Shown one piece after another: positions 14,196 through 20,790 of a DNA stretch of 24,778 bases (position 1 is the stretch's first letter; the number at the start of each line of letters is the position of its first letter). Made by a program: the position numbers and the translations under genes. This DNA is from Haloferacaceae archaeon (GTDB lineage: Archaea > Halobacteriota > Halobacteria > Halobacteriales > Haloferacaceae), in assembly GCA_028274825.1 (NCBI GenBank), contig JAQCMZ010000078.1:1-24778 (forward strand), given 5' to 3'. A model generated the notes under the pieces. It was not told the origin of the DNA. It worked only from the letters and a program-made list of their open reading frames with translations, and did no database searches.

Positions 14196-16103
14196 ATGAA
14201 CAGCCGATCGCACGTTCTTTGGGTGGATCTCTCAGCCAGGGAGACGTTCCGCGAACGGGCCCCAGAGGAGTGGCGCCGCCGATTTCTCGGTGGCAAAGGA
14301 CTTGGCGCCCGATACCTCTATGACGAACTCGAGCCAGGAGCCGACCCGCTCGGGCCCGAGAATCTGCTCGCGTTTTGTTCGGGTCCTCTCTCGGGGTATC
14401 TCCCCGGAGAGACGCGGTATGCTGCGGTAACGAAGTCGCCGCTGACGGGGGTATTTCTCGATTCATACGCCGGTGGCACGTTTGCCGACAGGCTCGCTGG
14501 CTCACTTGACGACTGTCTCGCACTGCTGGTCACCGGAGCAGCGTCCGAGCCGGTCCGTATCGACGTGAGTGGGGGAGACGCTCAAATCGTCCCGGCGACG
14601 ACGTGGGGGAACGATACGGCCCAAACCGACGCCGCACATCCTGACGCAGCAGTCGCCTGTATCGGCCCGGGTGGCGAACGTGAGGTGGCATACGCGACAA
14701 TCGCCTCCGACGGAGGGCAACATCACGCCGGACGCGGGGGTGCGGGTGCAGTGATGGGTGCGAAACAGCTCAAAGCAGTCGTCGCCCATGATCCGGCACC
14801 CGAGTTGCCCCCGGACGGCAAATTGGCGTCACTTCGGGACGAGTACGCATCCGCGTATGCGGCCGATGAGACAGGCAGATGGCAAGCAGCAGCAGCAACA
14901 CTGGAAAGTGTCGATTTCGCCAATGAAGTGGGAGCCCTCGCGAGCCGTGGCTGGCAGCGCACACAGTTTGACGCCACCGATCAGATCGGTATCGAAGCTG
15001 CCCGTGAGGCTGCAGTCGGTCGTGAAAACCCGGATTCGTCCGTTCCGGGTGGGTTCCGCGTCGAGACCGACGCCGGAGAGTCCGTCCCTCGGGGGGCGAC
15101 TCAAATGACGCTCGGAGCAGGGCTCGAAATTGACGAGTTCGACGCGGTCGCCGCACTTGGAGAGTTGTGTGATCGGCTTGGGATCGATGTCATCACTGCC
15201 GGTAATGCTGTCGCATGGACGGTCCGGGCCGATCAGGCCGGTCTCATCGACTGTGACGTCTCGTTTGGCGATAAAGAGGGCGCTGCCAGTTTGCTCACGG
15301 CCGTGGCCGGTGAGGGCACTCCACCTTGTTCTGCGGCCGTGATTGACGCGCTCAGAGAGGGTGTCGATGTGGCAGCCGAATCGTTCGGCGGTGACGAGCT
15401 GATCCCGACAGTCAAATCGATGGAACTACCCGCTTATGACCCTCGAACGGCCGCTGGAATGGCACTCGCGTACGCGACGAGCGACCGGGGAGCTTGTCAC
15501 CGCCGGGCGCGCCCAATCGAACAGGAAGCGTTCGATCCAGAGTGGTCGACACGCAAGCGAGTGGCAGCCGTGATCGCTGCACAAGACACCCGATCGACTC
15601 TCTGGAGTCTCGTGGCCGATGACTTCGTCGGCGACACTCTCTGGGACGATCTCGCCGCCGAGTGGCTCGCAGCCGTCGGACTCCACTCTGACCCGGACTC
15701 TGAGTCTGGTTCCGATCTCGATGTGGCGTCCGAATCCGGCGCTGATACTGTCACTGCTAATAGTGGTTCTGATTCTGATGCTGGCGTTGATGCTGACATC
15801 AGGACGTTGCGACGAAGTGGCGAGCGTATCTGGACACTGGTACGGCTGTTTAACATACGAGAGGGACTCGACCGAGAGAGCGATACACTCCCTGATGCTC
15901 TCTCCGATCCGGTTGACGCTGGTCCAGCTGCGGGAGCGGTCATCAGTCCCGATGATTTTGACTCCCTGCTAGACGCATATTATACAGCCCGCGGGTGGGA
16001 CAGTGACGGCCGTCCGACGAAGGAAACCCTCGAACGGCTGGGACTCGCGTCTGTCCGAGATCAGACGACCCCTCTCGGCAGTCCGGTGACTGCCGATGAC
16101 TGA
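14196..16103 (+). CDS. AOR-family protein lacking the [4Fe-4S] cysteines
   Basis: This is a 635-residue homologue of tungsten-pterin aldehyde:ferredoxin oxidoreductase. The N-terminal domain is clear: FLGGKGLGARYLYDELEPG, DPLGPENLLAF, TKSPLTGVFLDSYAGG (about 79-94), CIGPGGEREV and the pterin-site GRGGAGAVMGAKQLKAVV (about 179-196). A second pterin motif, AYATSDRGACH, is at about 425-435. The segment aligned with the cluster ligands of the second AOR (CHSCPVAC) is PDSSVPGGF (about 279-287), with no Cys. The region of the fourth ligand (about 458-475) also has none. A Ser/Asp-rich insertion lies at about 498-535. It therefore may keep cofactor binding but not normal electron transfer to ferredoxin. 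It could be a cofactor chaperone, a pseudo-enzyme or a partner subunit (inference). The next gene overlaps its 3' end by 8 bp. Confidence 0.88.
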   Translation: MNSRSHVLWVDLSARETFRERAPEEWRRRFLGGKGLGARYLYDELEPGADPLGPENLLAFCSGPLSGYLPGETRYAAVTKSPLTGVFLDSYAGGTFADRLAGSLDDCLALLVTGAASEPVRIDVSGGDAQIVPATTWGNDTAQTDAAHPDAAVACIGPGGEREVAYATIASDGGQHHAGRGGAGAVMGAKQLKAVVAHDPAPELPPDGKLASLRDEYASAYAADETGRWQAAAATLESVDFANEVGALASRGWQRTQFDATDQIGIEAAREAAVGRENPDSSVPGGFRVETDAGESVPRGATQMTLGAGLEIDEFDAVAALGELCDRLGIDVITAGNAVAWTVRADQAGLIDCDVSFGDKEGAASLLTAVAGEGTPPCSAAVIDALREGVDVAAESFGGDELIPTVKSMELPAYDPRTAAGMALAYATSDRGACHRRARPIEQEAFDPEWSTRKRVAAVIAAQDTRSTLWSLVADDFVGDTLWDDLAAEWLAAVGLHSDPDSESGSDLDVASESGADTVTANSGSDSDAGVDADIRTLRRSGERIWTLVRLFNIREGLDRESDTLPDALSDPVDAGPAAGAVISPDDFDSLLDAYYTARGWDSDGRPTKETLERLGLASVRDQTTPLGSPVTADD

Positions 16104-16914
16104 CGAGATCCCTCTCAATCCCGAGTCTGAGCAACATGACGACCATAGCCCCGGCAGAGGATGGTCTGATCCTGAACGTGGTGACTGGCTCTGGAGCGAC
16201 ACCGACAATGACACAGACACCCCGGGTTCAGACACGGGGACATCTCACCCTCGAGGAACTACTGAGACGAGCCAGCGACCGTCAGATGTCACCGGCGCTG
16301 ATCACCGTCACTCGAATGATAGTTCCGATGTCGGATCGGGGAAGGGTAGTTCCGATACCGAGTCTACTGAGATAATGGAGGGCTCATCAGCCTCGAATAC
16401 ACGCTCAGACGCTGACAGGCCACGACCACACGTTCCGCACAGTCACGACCGTCGAACACAGGAATCTGACCCAAGTGGTGTGAAAGAGAAGAGTGGAACT
16501 CAGGGTCAATCTTCACGAGTCGCACCCCGTTCCGAGCAGGACCTGATTAACACCAGGGATGACATGACGATGGCGCTGACGCTTTCTGCAGTGCGTCGAC
16601 TCGACAACCCGGGCGGGGCGGTGCGTGATGCCACTGAATGGACTGATTGGATTGGTCTTGTCGGGGATGTCAGTGTGGGTCGGCTCACCCGGTACTGCGA
16701 TGAGACCGCGATTGACCCGGATTTCATCAACGCAACCGGGACTGATCCTGCCGAGCGACTATCTGGTATCGAGAGTGGTTCGATGTTTCACGCAGAGCGG
16801 TTGGTCGTCGTCGGGACTCCCGATGAGCGCTCACTCGCAACCGATGTTGGCTGGGAGTTTGTCCCGATTACCGAGGCCGCCTCGAAGGCCGGCTGGGGTC
16901 TTGAGAATCCGTGA
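16096..16914 (+). CDS. Uncharacterised haloarchaeal protein, DUF7124-like C-terminus
   Basis: This 272-residue protein has a very polar, disordered N-terminal half (about 1-150, Asp/Ser/Thr/His/Arg-rich with no hydrophobic core). A compact C-terminal domain follows at about 153-272: DMTMALTLSAVRRLDNP, a Trp pair in ATEWTDWIGLVGD, then GSMFHAERLVVVGTPDE and GWEFVPITEAASKAGW. The C-terminal domain resembles the haloarchaeal family DUF7124, which has no known function; this assignment is from memory and moderate. The ATG at 16096 overlaps the AOR stop by 8 bp, so the two are probably translationally coupled and functionally linked. No catalytic motif is recognised. Confidence 0.8.
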   Translation: MTDEIPLNPESEQHDDHSPGRGWSDPERGDWLWSDTDNDTDTPGSDTGTSHPRGTTETSQRPSDVTGADHRHSNDSSDVGSGKGSSDTESTEIMEGSSASNTRSDADRPRPHVPHSHDRRTQESDPSGVKEKSGTQGQSSRVAPRSEQDLINTRDDMTMALTLSAVRRLDNPGGAVRDATEWTDWIGLVGDVSVGRLTRYCDETAIDPDFINATGTDPAERLSGIESGSMFHAERLVVVGTPDERSLATDVGWEFVPITEAASKAGWGLENP

Positions 16915-17211
16915 CGAAGCTATCTGGTATTGCAGTCTGAAGCGGTCACGACCCCTGGCTTTAGCCGTGACCCGAGCGTATACAGGCTGTCGAGGCGACT
17001 GCCTCAGAGTTTGACCTCGAGATGGGTTAACAGGAAAACCAGGAGGGAGTCCACAGCTGAAGCCGTGGGAGAAATCCGAGGCGGTTGTTACTCTAGCCGT
17101 GAGCGGGTCACCGTCATCTGGAAACACCGCACACTCGAGGGAGTCGGTGACCCGATACCACCGGGCTAGCGAGTGGTTCGACGGAGACGACTGTCCGGTC
17201 AGCGGGGCAAC
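16915..17211. other. Intergenic gap with IS605-like hairpin and inverted repeat
   Basis: No gene is convincing. A stem-loop at 17051-17068 (CCACAGCTGAAGCCGTGG) matches the common end hairpin of haloarchaeal IS200/IS605-type elements. A 9-bp perfect inverted repeat (CGGGTCACC at 17104-17112, GGTGACCCG at 17146-17154) lies 58 bp upstream of the next TATA box and could be an operator. Confidence 0.5.
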
Positions 17212-17218
17212 TTTATAT
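17212..17218 (+). promoter_or_regulatory. TATA-like box for the coiled-coil orphan
   Basis: TTTATAT is centred about 26 nt before the ATG at 17241, a textbook leaderless haloarchaeal arrangement. It gives good support for this short gene being real. Confidence 0.65.
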
Positions 17219-17240
17219 CCGCAGCGTCTGGTGGCATGCC

Positions 17241-17621
17241 ATGGAGCAAGTTTCACTCGGTGTTCCCCGGCAGATACTCGAATCACTCCCCGAGGACAGT
17301 TCCGCCGGAGCAGATATGGAGAGTGCAGTCGAGGGGATCAAAGCACGAATCAATGAGACTATTCAGGAAATGGAGGACACGGAGAGTGCTGTTGGCGTCG
17401 TGGTTGACGCGATGGAGCGGATAGAAGAGCGACTCGACCGGCACGACGAGTTTGTGCCTGAACTGCGTGCATGGGGACAATCACCGATATACGCAATCGC
17501 ATGGCGAAACCTCTACGCAGATCTGATCGAACAGTTGTACCAACACGAGTGGCTCGCCGATGAACTCGACCGAGAACGTAACTATCGGACAGTCGACGAC
17601 GGGATCCGGTTTGGAACCTGA
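17241..17621 (+). CDS. Acidic coiled-coil hypothetical protein
   Basis: This 126-residue, strongly acidic, soluble protein belongs to no family I recognise. Residues about 25-75 have heptad-like spacing (IKARINETIQEMEDTESAVG, then VVVDAMERIEERLDRHDEF) and are probably coiled coil. The second half (AWGQSPIYAIAWRNLYADLI, then EQLYQHEWLADELDRERNY) is a Trp/Tyr-rich helical region. There are no Cys, signal peptide or membrane segments. The TATA-like box at 17212-17218 supports the start. It stands alone between two insertion-sequence-like relics but inside the AOR cluster, so a structural or adaptor role there is only a guess. Confidence 0.8.
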   Translation: MEQVSLGVPRQILESLPEDSSAGADMESAVEGIKARINETIQEMEDTESAVGVVVDAMERIEERLDRHDEFVPELRAWGQSPIYAIAWRNLYADLIEQLYQHEWLADELDRERNYRTVDDGIRFGT

Positions 17622-18283
17622 TCGGCTCTGACTTTCCTGGTCATCCTCGATACGGATTTGAGCGGCCGCCAGATCACCACCGTGGTTTAGCTTCTTCCCA
17701 CCACTGAAGAAGTGGGCTTCCGCTATCACCCTGTCAGTCTCGCTGTCCCACCACGCTGAAGCCGCAGATTCTCCTCTCGCCGCATAGTGATGTGATTTGA
17801 TTCCCTGCCGGCCTCCGAGTGTCTGCAGACGGAGCAAAGCGAGTGTCCCAGTGTCGTTTGAGGCAGCGAAGCCATCTTGTAACGACCAGAGACTTCTCTC
17901 TTGACCCCCGTGACGCCTCGGGGCTCGCCCTTGAGAGACTTCGCAGGACACCTCCGTGAGAAACGTTACACCGGTGACAGCACGAGAACTCACCCATTTA
18001 GCGGTGAGAAAAGATGGGTCAGAGTTGATCAACCCCGGGTTTTCCGTCAAAATATGTCTCACAGTCCCAGAGGTGGTCGGTGAGATGGGCAGTCTGTCAG
18101 CCTGCCCCGAAGTTAGAGACGCTGACCTAGTCCCGCCGACTCTCTGCCGGAAAATTGCCTGAGAGTGCCTATTCTGAGAAAAGAATGGGTGTGGGGTGTT
18201 CGAGTCAGGAGCGTGACATTTGAGAGTCCAGTAACAAGCCCACGATTTTAATCGTGAGTTGCTGACCACGACTGCAGCCTCAA
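17622..18283. other. 662-bp gap without a convincing gene
   Basis: A minus-strand reading frame runs from about 18269 through this gap and on across the opposite-strand coiled-coil gene. Its product is Ser/Arg/His-rich, not acidic, and shows no domain. The gap is bounded by IS605-like stem-loops (see 17690-18262). I see no RNA gene. Confidence 0.55.
17690..18262 (-). mobile_element. Putative IS200/IS605-type relic
   Basis: At 17695-17716 a hairpin (CCACT GAAGA AGTGG within CTTCCCAC...GTGGGCTTCC) looks like a right end. At 18241-18256 a perfect 7-bp hairpin (CACGATT TT AATCGTG) followed by AGTTGCTGA looks like a left end. No TnpA or TnpB motifs (HUH, DED, CxxC zinc finger) survive between them. 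It could be an internally deleted element or two unrelated relics. Confidence 0.35.
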
Positions 18284-18289
18284 TTTAAG
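18284..18289 (+). promoter_or_regulatory. TATA-like box for the moaD-like operon
   Basis: TTTAAG lies 25-30 nt before the ATG at 18314, implying a leaderless transcript covering the three overlapping genes that follow. Confidence 0.5.
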
Positions 18290-18313
18290 TTCTGTCAGTT
18301 CCTAACTTAACTT

Positions 18314-18598
18314 ATGGAAGTGGATTTGAAATTCTTCGCGACATTTCGAGAGGCGGTGGGATCGAAGATGATCTCCCTGGAGTTCGACGGCGGTGTCGAG
18401 GTGGGCGACGTTCTCCGTTCTCTCGAGACCGATTACGAGGGGCTCGACGGGAATCTGATCTCCGACGGCGATCTCGCACCACAGATTAGCGTCCTCAAAA
18501 ACGGGAACGAGGTGTTACATCTCGACGGGATCGAGACACCACTCGAGTCTGGGGATACACTCGCTATTTTCCCACCTGTCGCTGGGGGCCATGTCTGA
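18314..18598 (+). CDS. MoaD/ThiS-family ubiquitin-like sulfur carrier
   Basis: This 94-residue beta-grasp protein (MEVDLKFFATFREAVGSK start, middle ISVLKNGNEV, end LAIFPPVAGGHV) belongs to the archaeal MoaD family. MoaD carries sulfur as a C-terminal thiocarboxylate for molybdopterin/tungstopterin dithiolene formation. Archaeal relatives (SAMPs) also act as protein modifiers. The usual terminal Gly-Gly is followed here by His-Val, produced where the next gene's ATG overlaps the end of the frame. As written, the di-glycine would have to be exposed by processing, or the protein is not a conventional sulfur donor. The next gene overlaps by 8 bp. The link to tungsten-pterin AOR genes on both sides is consistent. 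Confidence 0.9.
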   Translation: MEVDLKFFATFREAVGSKMISLEFDGGVEVGDVLRSLETDYEGLDGNLISDGDLAPQISVLKNGNEVLHLDGIETPLESGDTLAIFPPVAGGHV

Positions 18599-18878
18599 CG
18601 CGATAGAACGGCAGGTACGGACGTTCCGCGGGATTTCTCGGCGGCTCGCAGCCCATTATCTGGAAAATCTCGGCGGCACGTTTTTGCATGCTGATGAAGC
18701 TGCCAACGCGACCGAGATCTCAGGCGATGGGTGGCAGGCGTCACTGTCAGCTGAGACGGTCGGAGTCGGGCCGAGTCTCACTCTGACCGAGGTGACAGTC
18801 TCCTTCGAGGGAGATTCCGAGCGGCTTGAGGGGCTGATCGACAGGTTCTCTCAGAAAGCGATTCGAGCGGGTGGATGA
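18591..18878 (+). CDS. Small protein resembling the C-terminal domain of Thermus MoaD-related protein (DUF1952-like), ending in Gly-Gly
   Basis: This 95-residue protein reads RQVRTFRGISRRLAAHYLENLGG, later TLTEVTVSFEGDSERLEGLI, and ends in AIRAGG. The pattern (hydrophobic-aromatic helix, LGG turn, beta strands, terminal -GG) resembles the C-terminal domain that follows MoaD in the Thermus MoaD-related protein (DUF1952), recalled from memory. Here the two halves are separate genes overlapping by 8 bp, as if split from, or ancestral to, the fusion. The partner, not the MoaD-like protein, bears the free terminal di-glycine. It probably acts with the MoaD-like product in AOR cofactor supply or modification (inference). 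Confidence 0.75.
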   Translation: MSDAIERQVRTFRGISRRLAAHYLENLGGTFLHADEAANATEISGDGWQASLSAETVGVGPSLTLTEVTVSFEGDSERLEGLIDRFSQKAIRAGG

Positions 18879-19351
18879 GCGACGATACCCCGACGACCAA
18901 CCCGTCGACAGATGGCTCCGATTCAGGCGCCTTTGGCGACGACTCGGCGGCCGCGGATTCCGCTGAGAGTCGCGATGCCGGTGATAACATCTCACTCCCA
19001 TTAGACGGACTTGCGCTCGTGAAGGCTGGCGCCAAAGCGAGTGTCGGCCCCTCACGACTCCCGGCGCTCCTCCGAGAGGTACAGAGTGAAATTGACGCAC
19101 AGTTCGAGGAGTTCCGCCGCCGGCACGAGCAAGTGTATGATGATCCAAACCGAACGGTATTCCTCGCCGGGACTGATTACTGGACGACACTTGGCCAGGA
19201 TCTCGGACTGGCAGAGCGCGAAACAGACGCCGTTCGCCGAGCCCATGCCGAGCAGTTGCGGCGTATGGGTGAGGAAACGGGTCGCAGCGAGGAGTTCGAA
19301 ACCGCCATGGAGATCCGTCATCCAGTCGTCATCAACCGAGATTCAGAGTAG
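18875..19351 (+). CDS. Uncharacterised acidic protein in the moaD-like operon
   Basis: This 158-residue protein has no recognised family. Residues 1-40 are disordered and Asp/Ser/Thr-rich. The rest is largely helical: LDGLALVKAGAKASVG, REVQSEIDAQFEEFRRRHEQ, then FLAGTDYWTTLGQDLGLAER and AVRRAHAEQLRRMGEETGR. It has no Cys, signal peptide or membrane helix. Its ATG overlaps the previous stop by 4 bp (ATGA), so three genes appear translationally coupled. With a MoaD-like gene upstream and AOR genes on both sides, a role in AOR maturation is plausible but unproven. Confidence 0.8.
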   Translation: MSDDTPTTNPSTDGSDSGAFGDDSAAADSAESRDAGDNISLPLDGLALVKAGAKASVGPSRLPALLREVQSEIDAQFEEFRRRHEQVYDDPNRTVFLAGTDYWTTLGQDLGLAERETDAVRRAHAEQLRRMGEETGRSEEFETAMEIRHPVVINRDSE

Positions 19352-19372
19352 CTGATACTTGAGTCGAGAGAG

Positions 19373-19387
19373 CCCCTCTTGCAGGGG
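19373..19387. other. Short stem-loop after the moaD-like operon
   Basis: CCCCT-CTTGC-AGGGG lies 22 bp after the stop at 19351. It is not followed by a T-run, so it is not a typical archaeal terminator. It may simply be a secondary structure at the mRNA end. Confidence 0.3.
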
Positions 19388-19608
19388 GTCGATTCGCAGG
19401 AATCCGCGAGTCGCTATCGTGGTGAGTGAGCAGGTAACCGGCATCACCGAGCCGTCGTTGATACTGCTTTTAGGATCCGAGTCTGTCGCCGGCTCATCTC
19501 CTGTCGGGTCTTCTGATCGGCTGAGCCGTGAGCTTAATCCGGATTTCCGGAGTCGGCTCAATTAGCGCCGGCACTGTCGCCGTCCAGAATCGATGCTCGT
19601 ATTGTGGG

Positions 19609-20304
19609 GTGGCGGCGAAAACAAGTGTGTATCGCGATACAATCGCCGGGTTCAAAGATTCGCTTCCGATTCTTCTGGGGATCATCCCGTTCGGACTGAT
19701 CGCAGGGGTTGCAGCAGTCGAGGCAGGGTTGTCTCCCCTTCAGGCGATTGGAATGTCGGCTATCGTCTTTGCAGGAGCCTCACAATTAGCCGCAATCGAA
19801 CTGTTGGGGGAATCTGCCCCTGTTGTTGTCGTCATCGCGACGGCGGTCGTGATCAATCTCCGTATGTTGATGTATTCGGCGTCTATCGCACCGTATCTGT
19901 CACACCTCAGCCGTGTGACCCGCTCTGGACTCGCGTATTTGCTCGTCGATCAGGTGTATGCGATGGTGATTGCAGAGTTTCAGGGCGATACTGACCGGGA
20001 TCGTCCACAATATTACCTGGGACTGGGGCTTTCGCTGTGGGCAGTCTGGATGACAATGACCGCTATCGGGGCGATTGTTGGCACTGGGGTCCCAGAATCG
20101 CTCGAACTTTCGTTTGCGGTTCCGCTGGTGTTTCTCGCGCTGCTGGTTCCGGCAATGAAAGATCGCGGGACAGTCACTGCCGGAGTAACCGGTGGCGCTG
20201 TGGGTGTTGTCGCCGCCGGACTCCCACTGAATCTCGGACTGCCGGCTGGTGCCGTCACGGGCGTACTCGCAGGACTACTTGCCGACCGGGTGGAGGGCGA
20301 CTGA
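19609..20304 (+). CDS. azlC: AzlC-family branched-chain amino acid exporter subunit
   Basis: This is an integral membrane protein of about 231 residues with several hydrophobic helices. AzlC, with the small AzlD, forms the LIV-E-type exporter of branched-chain amino acids and some analogues. Family features are DSLPILLGIIPFGLIAGVAAVEAG near the start, AIVFAGASQLAAIEL, then VVINLRMLMYSASIAPYL and a C-terminal AVTGVLAGLLADR. I chose GTG 19609 because the family starts just before the first helix. GTG 19528 (27 residues more) and GTG 19624 are alternatives. The downstream azlD overlaps the stop. Third-position base use looks more AT-rich than in neighbouring genes, which may indicate a different history. 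Substrate is not evident. Confidence 0.88.
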   Translation: MAAKTSVYRDTIAGFKDSLPILLGIIPFGLIAGVAAVEAGLSPLQAIGMSAIVFAGASQLAAIELLGESAPVVVVIATAVVINLRMLMYSASIAPYLSHLSRVTRSGLAYLLVDQVYAMVIAEFQGDTDRDRPQYYLGLGLSLWAVWMTMTAIGAIVGTGVPESLELSFAVPLVFLALLVPAMKDRGTVTAGVTGGAVGVVAAGLPLNLGLPAGAVTGVLAGLLADRVEGD

Positions 20305-20642
20305 TGACAACGTACAGTCCGGTGACTATCTGGGGAGTTATTCTTGTTATCGGGATCGTCACTTACGGAATCCGCCTCTCGTTCATCTATTTGTTCGGCG
20401 CTGTTGATGGAGTTCCCCAATGGCTGGAACACGCTTTAGAGTACGTTCCACCGGCGGTTCTTGCCGCGTTAGTGATTCCGTCAATCCTCACTGTCGATGC
20501 GACACTGTCGGAATCACTGGTTGACGAGCGGAGTATCGCCGCACTCCTCGCCGCGGGTGCCGCCTGGCGGACGGAAGACGTGTTCGTGACCATCGTCGTC
20601 GGGATGGGCTCGCTCTGGCTCATGCGGTTTGTCATATTCTAG
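20304..20642 (+). CDS. azlD: AzlD-family exporter small subunit
   Basis: This 112-residue protein has three to four membrane helices (IWGVILVIGIVTYGIRLSFIYLFG, YVPPAVLAALVIPSIL, SIAALLAAGAAW, TIVVGMGSLWLMRFVIF). The YVPPAVLAALVIP stretch is characteristic of AzlD. It pairs with AzlC in branched-chain amino acid export. The ATG at 20304 overlaps the azlC stop (TGATG), so the pair is translationally coupled. A longer in-frame upstream reading is only the azlC shadow frame. The next gene, AOR, converges from the other strand. Confidence 0.9.
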   Translation: MTTYSPVTIWGVILVIGIVTYGIRLSFIYLFGAVDGVPQWLEHALEYVPPAVLAALVIPSILTVDATLSESLVDERSIAALLAAGAAWRTEDVFVTIVVGMGSLWLMRFVIF

Positions 20643-20660
20643 TGTCGGAGCGGTCTTCAC

Positions 20661-20678
20661 CCACGGCTGAAGCTATGG
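20661..20678. repeat. IS605-end-like hairpin between azlD and AOR
   Basis: CCACGGCTGAAGCTATGG folds as an imperfect stem with a TGAA loop. It shares the GCTGAAGC core with the hairpin at 17051-17068. It looks like a solitary end of an IS200/IS605-type element. Confidence 0.4.
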
Positions 20679-20751
20679 ACACTCTGTTCAAGCTATAGCA
20701 GCTGATAGCGTCGAGAGTCGTTCCTCAGCCGGGAAGCTCCCGAGTGGCAGC

Positions 20752-20758
20752 AAAAAAA
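20752..20758 (-). terminator. T-tract terminator of the canonical AOR gene
   Basis: A run of seven T on the minus strand begins about 32 nt after the AOR stop codon. Archaeal RNA polymerase terminates at such U-tracts. A CGGGA/TCCCG stem at 20730-20742 lies just beyond it. Confidence 0.5.
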
Positions 20759-20790
20759 CTGTGTCGCGACGTGAAGGCGATTCGAGCTGG

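Noticed and set aside
17481..18269. Minus-strand 262-codon ORF spanning the gap and the coiled-coil gene
   Set aside because: It is non-acidic, has no domain, and runs antisense through a gene with a good promoter. It is more likely read-through of decayed sequence.
19343..19561. Minus-strand 72-codon ORF between the moaD-like operon and azlC
   Set aside because: It has a TTG start, overlaps the previous gene's end, and has no promoter or recognisable fold, although part is acidic.
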